A stretch of 64,000 nt of DNA from Roseiarcus sp963732155 (lineage in GTDB: Bacteria; Pseudomonadota; Alphaproteobacteria; Rhizobiales; Beijerinckiaceae), in assembly GCA_963732155.1 (NCBI GenBank), contig CAVSYB010000013.1, forward strand, positions 1,364,001-1,428,000. The letters are read 5' to 3'. Below are positions 1 through 8,585 of the stretch, one piece after another. The notes below the pieces were generated by a model. That model did no database searches. It worked only from the letters and a program-made list of their open reading frames with translations, and was not told the origin of the DNA. The first letter of the stretch is position 1, and each line of letters starts with the position of its first letter. A program made the position numbers and the translations under genes.

Positions 1-325
1 CCATCATCGTCACGACCGGGAGTGCGATGGCTGCAAAGCCGTTCGTCAGAATGAGCCAGCCCCACGCCCGCCGCACCGTCGACGACGCTATTGCTATCAG
101 AACCCCTACGGCGGCAACCGAGGAAAGGCCCCATTCGAGCGCGGCGACGGCGCCCCCCGGTGTAGTCGGGGCTGACGCAAGTCCGGTTGCGATCAAGAAC
201 GGAAGGGCGATCGTGAGCTCAGCGAGCGTCACCATGACTAAAATCGCAATGAGGCGGCCGACGAATCCGCGGGCCATCCGCCGCGTGACGGTCCCCGTTA
301 CCTGTCGCGCCGCGATTTCAATCAC
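1..325 (-). CDS. Integral membrane protein of unknown function (3' end outside window)
   Basis: Reading leftward from a GTG at 325 the frame stays open to the window edge and gives about 108 residues. It is rich in hydrophobic stretches (for example RLIAILVMVTLAELTIALPF and a later segment around SSVAAVGVLIAIAS), separated by short basic loops with RR pairs, as in a polytopic inner-membrane protein. An in-frame ATG at 277 (MARGF) is an alternative start. It begins 21 bp after the stop of the Sel1 gene upstream on the same strand, so the two are probably cotranscribed. No family was recognised; the function is unknown and the C-terminus is not visible. Confidence 0.6.
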   Translation of the reverse strand, partial: MIEIAARQVTGTVTRRMARGFVGRLIAILVMVTLAELTIALPFLIATGLASAPTTPGGAVAALEWGLSSVAAVGVLIAIASSTVRRAWGWLILTNGFAAIALPVVTMM

Positions 326-346
326 GCCGAAAACTTCTGCTGCGCT

Positions 347-1279
347 TCATTTTTTCGCCTTCCATTCGCGCGCCAGCCGCTGCGCCTCGGCGACCTGTTC
401 GCGGGTCATCCTCGACTCAAGCCTGTTTCGCTCTTGTGCCGCGTTTTCGTCTGCTGGTCTTTCGTCGCCCTGCGCGGCCGCCAAATTCAACCACATGTGC
501 GCCAGCACCAAATCTTGCGGCACTCCTTTGCCTTCGGCGTACATGGAGCCGAGTATGTTCTGCGAAATCTGCGAGAGCGCGCCGCCCTGCTCGGCCGCTT
601 TGCGGTACCAGTGCGCCGCCTCGGCGTAGTCTTGCCCGACGCTTAGACCGCTTTCATACAACTCACCAAGGCCGAACTGCGCGTTTTCGTCGCCATGCTC
701 TGCCGCCCTACGCGTCCAACGCGCGCTCTCGGCGATATCCTGTGCGACGCCCTCGCCAGACAAATACATGTCGCCGAGGCGGTTCTCGGCATCGGCGTCA
801 CCTTGATCCGCAGCCATTCGCCACCATCGCGCCGCCTCGGCGGAGTCCTGCCTGACGCCTGAGCCGTTGTAGTAGATAAGGCCGAGGTTCCACTGAGCGG
901 GAATGCTGCCCTGCTCCGCCGCTTTGCGCAACCACCGCGCCGCCTCGACGTCGTCCTGCGCGACACCTTGGCCGCGGGCGTACATGATACCGAGGTTTAC
1001 CTGGGCGTCGGCGACACCCCGGTCCGCCGCCATCCGGTACCAATGCGCCGCCTCGGCGTAATCCTGCGCGACGCCTTTGCCCATAAAGTACATGTAGCCG
1101 AGTCTGCCCTGCGCCTCAGCGACGCCGTGCTCGGCAAGGGGCCGCAGCAATCGCAGGGCCGTCGGGTAATCTTGCCGCACATACGCCGCAACGCCGTCTT
1201 CCAACGCTCCCGCGATCGCCGAGTCGGCGAGAAGCACAACCGCGAGAACGGCTCCGACCAAGGGCCGCATGACGCGCAT
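347..1279 (-). CDS. Exported Sel1-repeat (TPR-like) protein
   Basis: 310 residues. An N-terminal signal peptide (hydrophobic core AVLAVVLLADSAIAGA, probable cleavage after the Ala-rich end) is followed by six to seven Sel1-like repeats of about 36 residues carrying the family pattern LGxMYxxGxGVxQDxxEAAxWxRxAAxQG. A basic, charged C-terminal helix ends the protein. Sel1 repeats form alpha-solenoid scaffolds that bind other proteins; in alphaproteobacteria exported members are often linked to envelope or host-interaction functions, but no partner is evident here. The start at 1279 is preceded by GTGAGGGA, a reasonable ribosome-binding site. It lies between a small membrane ORF upstream and a membrane protein downstream on the same strand, suggesting a three-gene operon. 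Confidence 0.9.
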   Translation of the reverse strand: MRVMRPLVGAVLAVVLLADSAIAGALEDGVAAYVRQDYPTALRLLRPLAEHGVAEAQGRLGYMYFMGKGVAQDYAEAAHWYRMAADRGVADAQVNLGIMYARGQGVAQDDVEAARWLRKAAEQGSIPAQWNLGLIYYNGSGVRQDSAEAARWWRMAADQGDADAENRLGDMYLSGEGVAQDIAESARWTRRAAEHGDENAQFGLGELYESGLSVGQDYAEAAHWYRKAAEQGGALSQISQNILGSMYAEGKGVPQDLVLAHMWLNLAAAQGDERPADENAAQERNRLESRMTREQVAEAQRLAREWKAKK

Positions 1280-1297
1280 GGCGAGTATCCCTCACCG

Positions 1298-1468
1298 TCA
1301 AGTCGCGGTCCGAAGGGTTCTTGGCCCGCGAGTCGCGACGACCGTCGAAGTCGGCGACCAACCATATCGGCGGTCGAGCGCCGGCGCGACGAGGAGCGCA
1401 ACAAAGCAGGCCGCTGCGACGAGCATGATGAGCCGCTGCGCCGGCGCGAATCCGGACGAGGCCGGCAT
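1298..1468 (-). CDS. Small single-pass membrane protein, 56 aa (possible truncated gene)
   Basis: An ATG at 1468 opens a 56-codon frame with one clear membrane segment (RLIMLVAAACFVALLVAPAL) followed by a short polar tail. It ends 18 bp before the Sel1 gene on the same strand. The LDRRYGWS motif just after the membrane segment recalls the N-terminal region of larger polytopic proteins such as isoprenylcysteine-methyltransferase-like proteins, so this may be the stub of a longer gene; that link is only an impression. It could equally be a genuine small protein of the Sel1 operon. Function unknown. Confidence 0.4.
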   Translation of the reverse strand: MPASSGFAPAQRLIMLVAAACFVALLVAPALDRRYGWSPTSTVVATRGPRTLRTAT

Positions 1469-1857
1469 CGAACCCGTCGAACCCTTCGAATAGGGCCAGA
1501 CGCTACCGGACAGATCGTGAGCTACCTAAATCGGTCATATCGTCGTGCTACCGACGCGCGCCGACATTTTCTTTCTGAAACCGCCGAATTGTGGTAGCCT
1601 GGTTTCGGTTCTCCCCGCGAAGAGGGAGGGCGATAACCGCAATGGACGCTGTGAAATCCAAAAAAGTGCGTTTTCCAAATTTTTTCACCCCTAAGCCTCT
1701 GATTTTCCTCGTTTCCGCCAAAAATAGTTTTGGAAATATTTGGAAATCCAAATTTTCGCGCATTGAAAACAAAGGGAAATTTCGCGCGCACTGGCGCTGC
1801 AACCGTGCAAAGGCGCGTCCTTGGCCGGTCCTGCAAACACTGGCATGGCGCGCCATG
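1469..1857. other. Intergenic region, 389 bp, with an AT-rich repeat element
   Basis: No convincing coding frame. The right half is markedly AT-rich compared with the rest of the window and holds the 87-bp repeat element annotated separately at 1657-1743. The left half should contain the promoter for the leftward Sel1 operon; no clear -35/-10 pair could be assigned. Confidence 0.6.
1657..1743 (+). repeat. AT-rich dispersed element, copy 1
   Basis: This 87-bp stretch is matched by 34432-34517 on the opposite strand. Shared ends are TCCAAAAAA...TTTCCAAATTTTTT on the left and AAATAGTTTTGGAAA.ATTTGG on the right (21 of 22 bases identical). The middle is 36 bp long in both copies but diverged. 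Within this copy TTTCCAAAT (1672-1680) and ATTTGGAAA (1738-1746) form a perfect 9-bp inverted repeat, so a hairpin or MITE-like structure is possible. It lies between genes and contains no ORF. Confidence 0.65.
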
Positions 1858-2319
1858 TCAGGGCGGGGCGCAGAGCTGTTCGAGGCGGTCGAGCAGGGGC
1901 GCCTGGCTCGCCAGGATTTTTTCGCGCGCCGCCGCCAGGGCGAACCATGCGGCGCGGTCGATCTCCGGAAAGGACGCCTTGCGCCCGCTTCCGGGCGGCC
2001 AAACGATCTCGAACGTGTTGCTGCGGACGGCGCCGACGTCGAAGTCGCCTTCGAGCGCGAAGGCCTCGACGCGCTTGCCGCCGCGCTGGCGGATCGCGCC
2101 GAGCGGCCGCAGCGCGCCCGGCGGCGGCGCGCCGAGCTCCTCGGCGAACTCCCGCCTTGCGGCGGCCTCGGCGTCCTCGCCGGGGCGCAGCTCTCCCTTG
2201 GGGATCGACCACGCGCCGGCGTCGCGGTTGCGCCAGAACGGGCCGCCGGGATGAGCCAGCAGAACTTCGAGCCCCCTGTCGGCCAAGCGATAGAGCAGGA
2301 TGCCGGCGCTCGCGGTCAT
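1858..2319 (-). CDS. Nudix hydrolase
   Basis: About 153 residues. The Nudix box is complete: G-x5-E-x7-REF-x-EELG-A, read as GELRPGE followed by DAEAAAR and REFAEELG, which supplies the Glu residues that bind divalent metal. Nudix enzymes hydrolyse nucleoside diphosphates linked to another group; the overall pattern (SAGILLYR start, WSIPKGE before the box) resembles the ADP-ribose/diadenosine-polyphosphate type, but the substrate cannot be told from sequence. Starts at 2355 or 2349 are also possible; 2319 was chosen because family homology appears to begin at MTASAGILLYR. It is transcribed away from the BON gene, with an FNR-like box between them. Confidence 0.85.
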   Translation of the reverse strand: MTASAGILLYRLADRGLEVLLAHPGGPFWRNRDAGAWSIPKGELRPGEDAEAAARREFAEELGAPPPGALRPLGAIRQRGGKRVEAFALEGDFDVGAVRSNTFEIVWPPGSGRKASFPEIDRAAWFALAAAREKILASQAPLLDRLEQLCAPP

Positions 2320-2372
2320 CGGGCAGAGATAACGCAAGCCCCGGCGCATCGCCACCGGCGCGGCGCGCGGGC

Positions 2373-2386
2373 TTGATGCAGGTCAA
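2373..2386. promoter_or_regulatory. FNR/FixK-type box, TTGATGCAGGTCAA
   Basis: The sequence matches the CRP/FNR-family consensus TTGAT-N4-ATCAA with one change (GTCAA), a common variant in alphaproteobacterial FixK sites. It sits 112 bp before the BON-domain gene and upstream of the divergent Nudix gene. A second such box lies at 3182-3195, before the next gene. Confidence 0.45.
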
Positions 2387-2497
2387 TGAATTTTTCGCCC
2401 GCGCCGCCCAATGTTTGCAACGAACGAAGCCTCGTTGAGGCGTATGCGGCGATCAAAGCGGCGCCGCGGCAATGAACACGAAGGAGAGGAGTTCATC

Positions 2498-3145
2498 ATG
2501 AGCGACATCAGCCTGCGCCAGGACATTCTGGACGAGCTCGAATTCGAGCCGAGCGTCAATGCGGCGCATATCGGCGTCGCCGTGGAAAAGGGCGTCGCGA
2601 CGCTGACCGGCCACGTCTCGAGCTATGCCGAGAAAGTGGCGGCCGAGCACGCGGCGCAACGCGTCAAGGGGGTGCGCGGCATCGCCGAGGAGATCGAGGT
2701 CCGCTATCCCGACGCCAAGAAGACCGCCGACGACGAAATCGCCAAACGGGCGCTCAGCATCATCGGCTGGGACACGACGATTCCGGACGACCGCTTGATG
2801 GTGAAGGTGCAGAACGGCTGGATCACCCTGTCGGGCGAAGTCGCATGGAACTACCAGAGGAGCGGCGCGGAGGACGCGGTGCGCAAGCTGTCCGGCGTGT
2901 TGGGCGTCAGCAACCTGATCACCGTCAAGCCTCACGTCGACACCTACAACCTCAAGCATCGCATCGAGGACGCCCTCAAGCGGAGCGCCGAAATCGAAGC
3001 GGACAACATCCGCGTCGTCGTATCGGGCGGCGCGGTGACGCTCGAAGGCAAGGTCAACTCCTGGTACGAGCGCGGCGTCGCCGAGCGCGCGGCCTGGGCC
3101 GCTCCGGGCGTCGGGACGGTCGAGGACCGGCTGGTGGTCGGCTGA
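2498..3145 (+). CDS. BON-domain protein (OsmY-like), three BON domains
   Basis: 215 residues from ATG 2498, which is preceded by AAGGAGAGGAG, a strong ribosome-binding site. Three successive BON domains of about 65 residues are visible (roughly 5-70, 78-145 and 148-214), each with the pattern GVATLTGHV, GWITLSGEV or GAVTLEGKV. BON domains are thought to bind phospholipid or membrane surfaces, and E. coli OsmY is induced by osmotic and stationary-phase stress. No signal peptide is apparent, unlike OsmY, so this form may be cytoplasmic. Similar multi-BON proteins often lie in stress or low-oxygen regulons, which fits the FNR-like boxes on either side. It precedes the APH-like kinase by about 80 bp on the same strand. 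Confidence 0.9.
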   Translation: MSDISLRQDILDELEFEPSVNAAHIGVAVEKGVATLTGHVSSYAEKVAAEHAAQRVKGVRGIAEEIEVRYPDAKKTADDEIAKRALSIIGWDTTIPDDRLMVKVQNGWITLSGEVAWNYQRSGAEDAVRKLSGVLGVSNLITVKPHVDTYNLKHRIEDALKRSAEIEADNIRVVVSGGAVTLEGKVNSWYERGVAERAAWAAPGVGTVEDRLVVG

Positions 3146-3181
3146 AACGGGCGGGCGCTGGCCGGGCTGAATAGTCGTTGC

Positions 3182-3195
3182 TTGATCGCCGTCAA
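3182..3195. promoter_or_regulatory. FNR/FixK-type box, TTGATCGCCGTCAA
   Basis: A second TTGAT-N4-GTCAA motif, 34 bp before the proposed ATG of the APH-like kinase gene at 3229 and 36 bp after the BON stop codon. Finding two such motifs before consecutive stress-type genes supports, but does not prove, control by a CRP/FNR-family oxygen regulator. Confidence 0.45.
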
Positions 3196-3228
3196 CCGCG
3201 GGCGGAGTTTTTGGTCCAGCCTCAATTC

Positions 3229-4332
3229 ATGCCCGAGGCCTCGACGCCCGAGCCGCGCGCGTCGCAGCAGGGCGCGCCGACGCTCGAAGAAAAGATCGCG
3301 TTCCTGAGCCGGCCCGACGCTTATCCGTCGGGCGCGGGCTCGGTGAGCATACGGGAAACCCATATGTCGATCGTCTTCATGGTGGGCGATCGCGTCTACA
3401 AGCTGAAGAAGCCGGTTCGCTTTCCCTATCTCGATTTCTCGACGCTGGATCGGCGCGCCGCCGCCTGCCGCGCCGAACTTCTGTTGAACCGCCGGCTCGC
3501 GCCCGACGTCTATCTCGGCGTGGCGCCGCTGGCGATGTCGCCTCGCGGCCTTGCCATCGGCGGCGAGGGGCCTGCCGTCGAATGGCTCGTGGCGATGCGG
3601 CGGCTCGACGAGAATGACGCGCTCGAGGCGGCGATTCTCGGCGGCCGGGTCGAGCCGGCGCAGGCCGACCGGGTCGCCGTCATGCTCGCGGCGTTCTATG
3701 GCCACGCGCGTCGCCTCCATGTCCGCGCGGAAGTCCATCTGGCCAATTGGGCCAAAGCCCTCGCCGCGAACGCGCGCGTGTTGCGCGATCCGCGCCTCGG
3801 CCTGCCGCAGGGGATCATTCGGCGGATCGAACGGACGCAGCAAGACTTTCTGGCGCGGCGCGCGCCGCTGCTCGTCGAGCGGCTTTACGAGCGGCGCATC
3901 GTCGATGCGCACGGCGATCTTCGCCCGGAACACATCTGGCTGCGCAATCCCGTCACGATCACCGATTGTCTGGAATTCGACGCCCGGCTGCGGGCGCTCG
4001 ATCCGCTGGAGGAACTGGCGTTCCTGCATCTGGAGTGCGAGCGGCTCGGCGCACGATGGGTCGGCGACCGGATCAGGCGGCGGCTCAGTCGCCAACTGGG
4101 CGACGATCCGCGCAACGGCCTGTTCGACTTCTATCGTTGCCACCGGGCGCTGCTGCGCGCGCGCCTGACGATCGCTCATCTTCTCGATCCGGCCCCACGC
4201 ACGCCGGACAAATGGCCGCGCCTGGCGCGCGAGCATCTCAACCTCGCCGCAGCGAGCGCCCGGCGAGTGGAGGGTCTCCTCAGAAGACCATCAGGTCGGC
4301 CAGCGGCGCGCCGTCGTGAAGCCGGCCGATGA
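3229..4332 (+). CDS. Aminoglycoside-phosphotransferase-like kinase (COG2187 type)
   Basis: 367 residues from ATG 3229; an upstream TTG at 3178 is possible but would place the FNR-like box inside the gene. The protein kinase-like fold of the COG2187 family is recognisable: KLKKPVRFPYLDF near the N-terminus (nucleotide-binding lysines), then VDAHGDLRPEHIW (Brenner-type catalytic loop HGDxRPEH) and ITDCLEFD (metal-binding Asp). Many members carry a second C-terminal P-loop kinase domain; it is absent here. The natural substrate of this family is unknown; members recur beside universal-stress and low-oxygen genes. The 3' end overlaps the convergent PRPP synthetase gene by 53 bp. Confidence 0.8.
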   Translation: MPEASTPEPRASQQGAPTLEEKIAFLSRPDAYPSGAGSVSIRETHMSIVFMVGDRVYKLKKPVRFPYLDFSTLDRRAAACRAELLLNRRLAPDVYLGVAPLAMSPRGLAIGGEGPAVEWLVAMRRLDENDALEAAILGGRVEPAQADRVAVMLAAFYGHARRLHVRAEVHLANWAKALAANARVLRDPRLGLPQGIIRRIERTQQDFLARRAPLLVERLYERRIVDAHGDLRPEHIWLRNPVTITDCLEFDARLRALDPLEELAFLHLECERLGARWVGDRIRRRLSRQLGDDPRNGLFDFYRCHRALLRARLTIAHLLDPAPRTPDKWPRLAREHLNLAAASARRVEGLLRRPSGRPAARRREAGR

Positions 4333-5308
4333 CTTCGGCGAGCAACGGCGCCGCCGATACGATGTCGAGCTTGTCGCGCACGCCTGCGGCGGCGAGGCGA
4401 AACGGCGGCACGCTGTCGGTCGTGATGATCCGGTCGATCGCGGGATCGGCGAGCGCCTGCTCGGCGCCGGGCGTGAACAGGCCGTGCGCCGCGCAGGCGA
4501 TGATCTTGCTCGCGCCTTGCCGGCGCGCCGCCCGCGCCGCCCGCGCCAGCGTGCCGCCGGTGCTGATGAGATCGTCGACGATGATGCAGGTCGCGCCGGC
4601 GACGTCGCCGGCGAACAGGTCGCCGGAGACGACGCCGCCGCTGCGGCGCTTTTCGGCGAACGCCTTGCCGACCGGCCGGCCGATAGCGGCTTCGAGCGCG
4701 TCGCGCAGCATGTCCGCCCGCTTGCTTCCCCCGATATCCGGCGAGACGACGCAAAGACGTTCATCGCCGAGCGCCTTGATGGGCTCGAGCCACAACGGCG
4801 CCGCCGTCAGCGCGATGGCGCGACGGCGGAAGGCGTTCTCGAAAGCCGCCTCGTTGTGGACATCGAGCGCGACGACGGCGTCGGCGCCGACCGCCTCGAA
4901 CAGGGCGGCGATATAGCGCGTCGTCAGCGGATCGTTCGGCTTGGTGCGGCGATCCTTGCGCCCGTAGCAGAGATAGGGGACGACCGCGGTCACCCGCGCC
5001 GCCCCCGCGTCGCGCAGCGCGCCGATGAAGAACAGCAGGCGGCACAGCTTGTCGTTGACGCTCTGGCCGGCCCCGCCAAACAGGCTGTGCGTCACATAGA
5101 CGTCGGCGCCGCCGACCGGGTCGAGCGGCCTCGCCTTGTGCTCTCCGTCCTCGAAATCCCGCTCTTCGTGTCTGGCGAGCGGCTGGCCGAGCGCGCGGGC
5201 GATCGCCTCTCCGAGATCGCCGGTCCCGTTCAAAGCGAACAGGCGCAGCCGCTCCCCGGCCACGGATCGGGCGGGAGACGGCGACCACATTCGAGCCTGT
5301 TCAGCCAT
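4280..5308 (-). CDS. prs: Ribose-phosphate pyrophosphokinase (PRPP synthetase)
   Basis: 342 residues. The enzyme makes 5-phosphoribosyl 1-diphosphate from ribose 5-phosphate and ATP, feeding purine, pyrimidine, histidine and NAD synthesis. Visible hallmarks are PYLCYGRKDRRTKPNDPLT (the flexible loop and ATP region) and the PRPP-binding signature CIIVDDLISTGGTL. It is somewhat longer than classical Prs (about 310 residues) because of an N-terminal extension and looks divergent, so it may be a second paralogue rather than the main housekeeping enzyme. ATG 5308 was chosen over the TTG at 5314 because GGAG lies eight bases before it. Confidence 0.88.
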   Translation of the reverse strand: MAEQARMWSPSPARSVAGERLRLFALNGTGDLGEAIARALGQPLARHEERDFEDGEHKARPLDPVGGADVYVTHSLFGGAGQSVNDKLCRLLFFIGALRDAGAARVTAVVPYLCYGRKDRRTKPNDPLTTRYIAALFEAVGADAVVALDVHNEAAFENAFRRRAIALTAAPLWLEPIKALGDERLCVVSPDIGGSKRADMLRDALEAAIGRPVGKAFAEKRRSGGVVSGDLFAGDVAGATCIIVDDLISTGGTLARAARAARRQGASKIIACAAHGLFTPGAEQALADPAIDRIITTDSVPPFRLAAAGVRDKLDIVSAAPLLAEVIGRLHDGAPLADLMVF

Positions 5309-5886
5309 CGCCAAACTCCGTGTTTCGACCCGCCGAAACGTCCCGAGCGGCTCGCAATCCTCCGCAAGCGCGCCGAAGGAGCCATTCCGGCCAGCCTATC
5401 GCGTCAGATGGGGGCTCGCATATCCGAACTCTTCCCCGCAGAAGGCGGTAGTCGCGTTCGACGTCCCCGAAGACCGGTTGCAGGCGCCCCGTCGCCGCCG
5501 CTTGATCGGCGCTCCTCGATGTCGCGTTTTTCAGAAGACGCCGCGCGGGCTCCGGATCCGGAAACGACCGACAGGAAGAAGATCCTGGCCGCGTCGGCGG
5601 CGCGGGCGGCGGGCAAATCGCGCCGCAGCGCATTGAAATTGCTCGATTGGGCGCCGATATCCGTGACCTGGACCGGCGGGGTGAGGGACGGGCGGCTCCG
5701 CCGTTTTGGACTTCGTCTCGGGGTCTCTTCCCGTTGTGACAATTTTCGTGTATCGCACTGCACCAATCGAACGGGGCGGCGGGATTCGTCGGCGCGCCGT
5801 CGTGTTCCCGTCACCTTCGCCCTTGAGTGAGGTCCTGCGCGGCCCGCCGCGCTCGTTCGCATGCGCCGATTCGAAGGCCTGATCTG
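5309..5886. other. Intergenic region, 578 bp, between divergent prs and typA
   Basis: It should hold the promoters of both divergent genes. A possible typA promoter is TTGTGACA around 5734 with TGTATC downstream. Long open frames crossing this region on both strands have Arg/Ser-rich translations without family features and continue antisense through the flanking genes, so they are not accepted as genes. No RNA gene was recognised. Confidence 0.5.
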
Positions 5887-7707
<1,821 letters not shown>

Positions 7708-7861
7708 CGCGGATCGCCCGGCGCGTTCGGCGTCGGCGTGTCGGCGGCTTGCCGTTCGCCAGCTAAGAGGGCGGCTCGCCCGGCGCCCTTTTGACGCCGC
7801 AGTCTGCTGCTCAATATACTGTCGTGGATGATCCGGTGTGGTTTGGCGGGAGGCGTCGCTG

Positions 7862-8503
7862 ATGGCCAGGGGGGTTGTTGTTGTCGCCGCGCTACTGGGG
7901 CTCGCCTCGTCCGCGCGAGCCGACGGCCAGACGCCCGCGTTGCCTTCCCTCGCTCTCCAACCGCCGCCGTCTCCTTCTTCCCCTCCGGGTCAGACGCCGG
8001 CGCTGCCCTCGCTCGCCTTGGATCCGCAGGCGCCGCCGCCCTCGATCTGGCACGGCCTTTATGTCGGCAGCGATCTGTTCGTCGGGGGGGCGAAGGGCTA
8101 CAAGCCGATGGCGGGCGGGGGCGCTTACATCGGCTATGATCGCCATTTCGACAACAATCTGGTGCTCGGGGTCCAGGCGTCGGCCGGATACGCGCCGTTG
8201 GTGTTCCAGCCTGGCCCGTTCAAGGGCGTTGATTATGCACAGGCGAGCCTCCGGCTCGGCTATGAGATGGGACGTCTGACGCCCTATGTGACGACCGGCA
8301 TCGTTCTGGCCAAGCCCGACGGCTCCCCCGGCGCCGGCTATCTGAGCCCCGCCGATTCCATCAACAACGTCTTCAACGGCTCGTCGAACCTCGTCACGAG
8401 CGGCGTTTTCGGCGCGGGCTTCAACTACGCGCTTACCAGCAATACGACCGTCGGTCTGGGCGCGATCGTCGGCGCCGGCCGCGGGTTTGTGCCGCCGCCG
8501 TGA
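7862..8503 (+). CDS. Outer-membrane beta-barrel protein (porin-like), proline-rich N-terminus
   Basis: 213 residues from ATG 7862, which follows GGGAGG; a GTG at 7838 is the alternative. A signal peptide (VVVVAALLGLASSARA) is followed by a Pro-rich linker that contains GQTPALPSLAL twice, exactly repeated with about eleven residues between. The rest has alternating hydrophobic strands typical of an eight-stranded outer-membrane barrel: HGLYVGSDLFVGG, GAYIGYDRHF, VLGVQASAGY, ASLRLGYEMG, PYVTTGIVLA and a terminal strand. This matches small opacity/Omp25-like proteins of alphaproteobacteria. Its ligand or role is unknown. Confidence 0.75.
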   Translation: MARGVVVVAALLGLASSARADGQTPALPSLALQPPPSPSSPPGQTPALPSLALDPQAPPPSIWHGLYVGSDLFVGGAKGYKPMAGGGAYIGYDRHFDNNLVLGVQASAGYAPLVFQPGPFKGVDYAQASLRLGYEMGRLTPYVTTGIVLAKPDGSPGAGYLSPADSINNVFNGSSNLVTSGVFGAGFNYALTSNTTVGLGAIVGAGRGFVPPP

Positions 8504-8585
8504 GGCGAGTTGGCGCGTCTCGAATGGTTGCTGCTCCGTCCAGCCCGCTGTAGTTGACTGCACCCCATCCAAATGACCGAACCCC

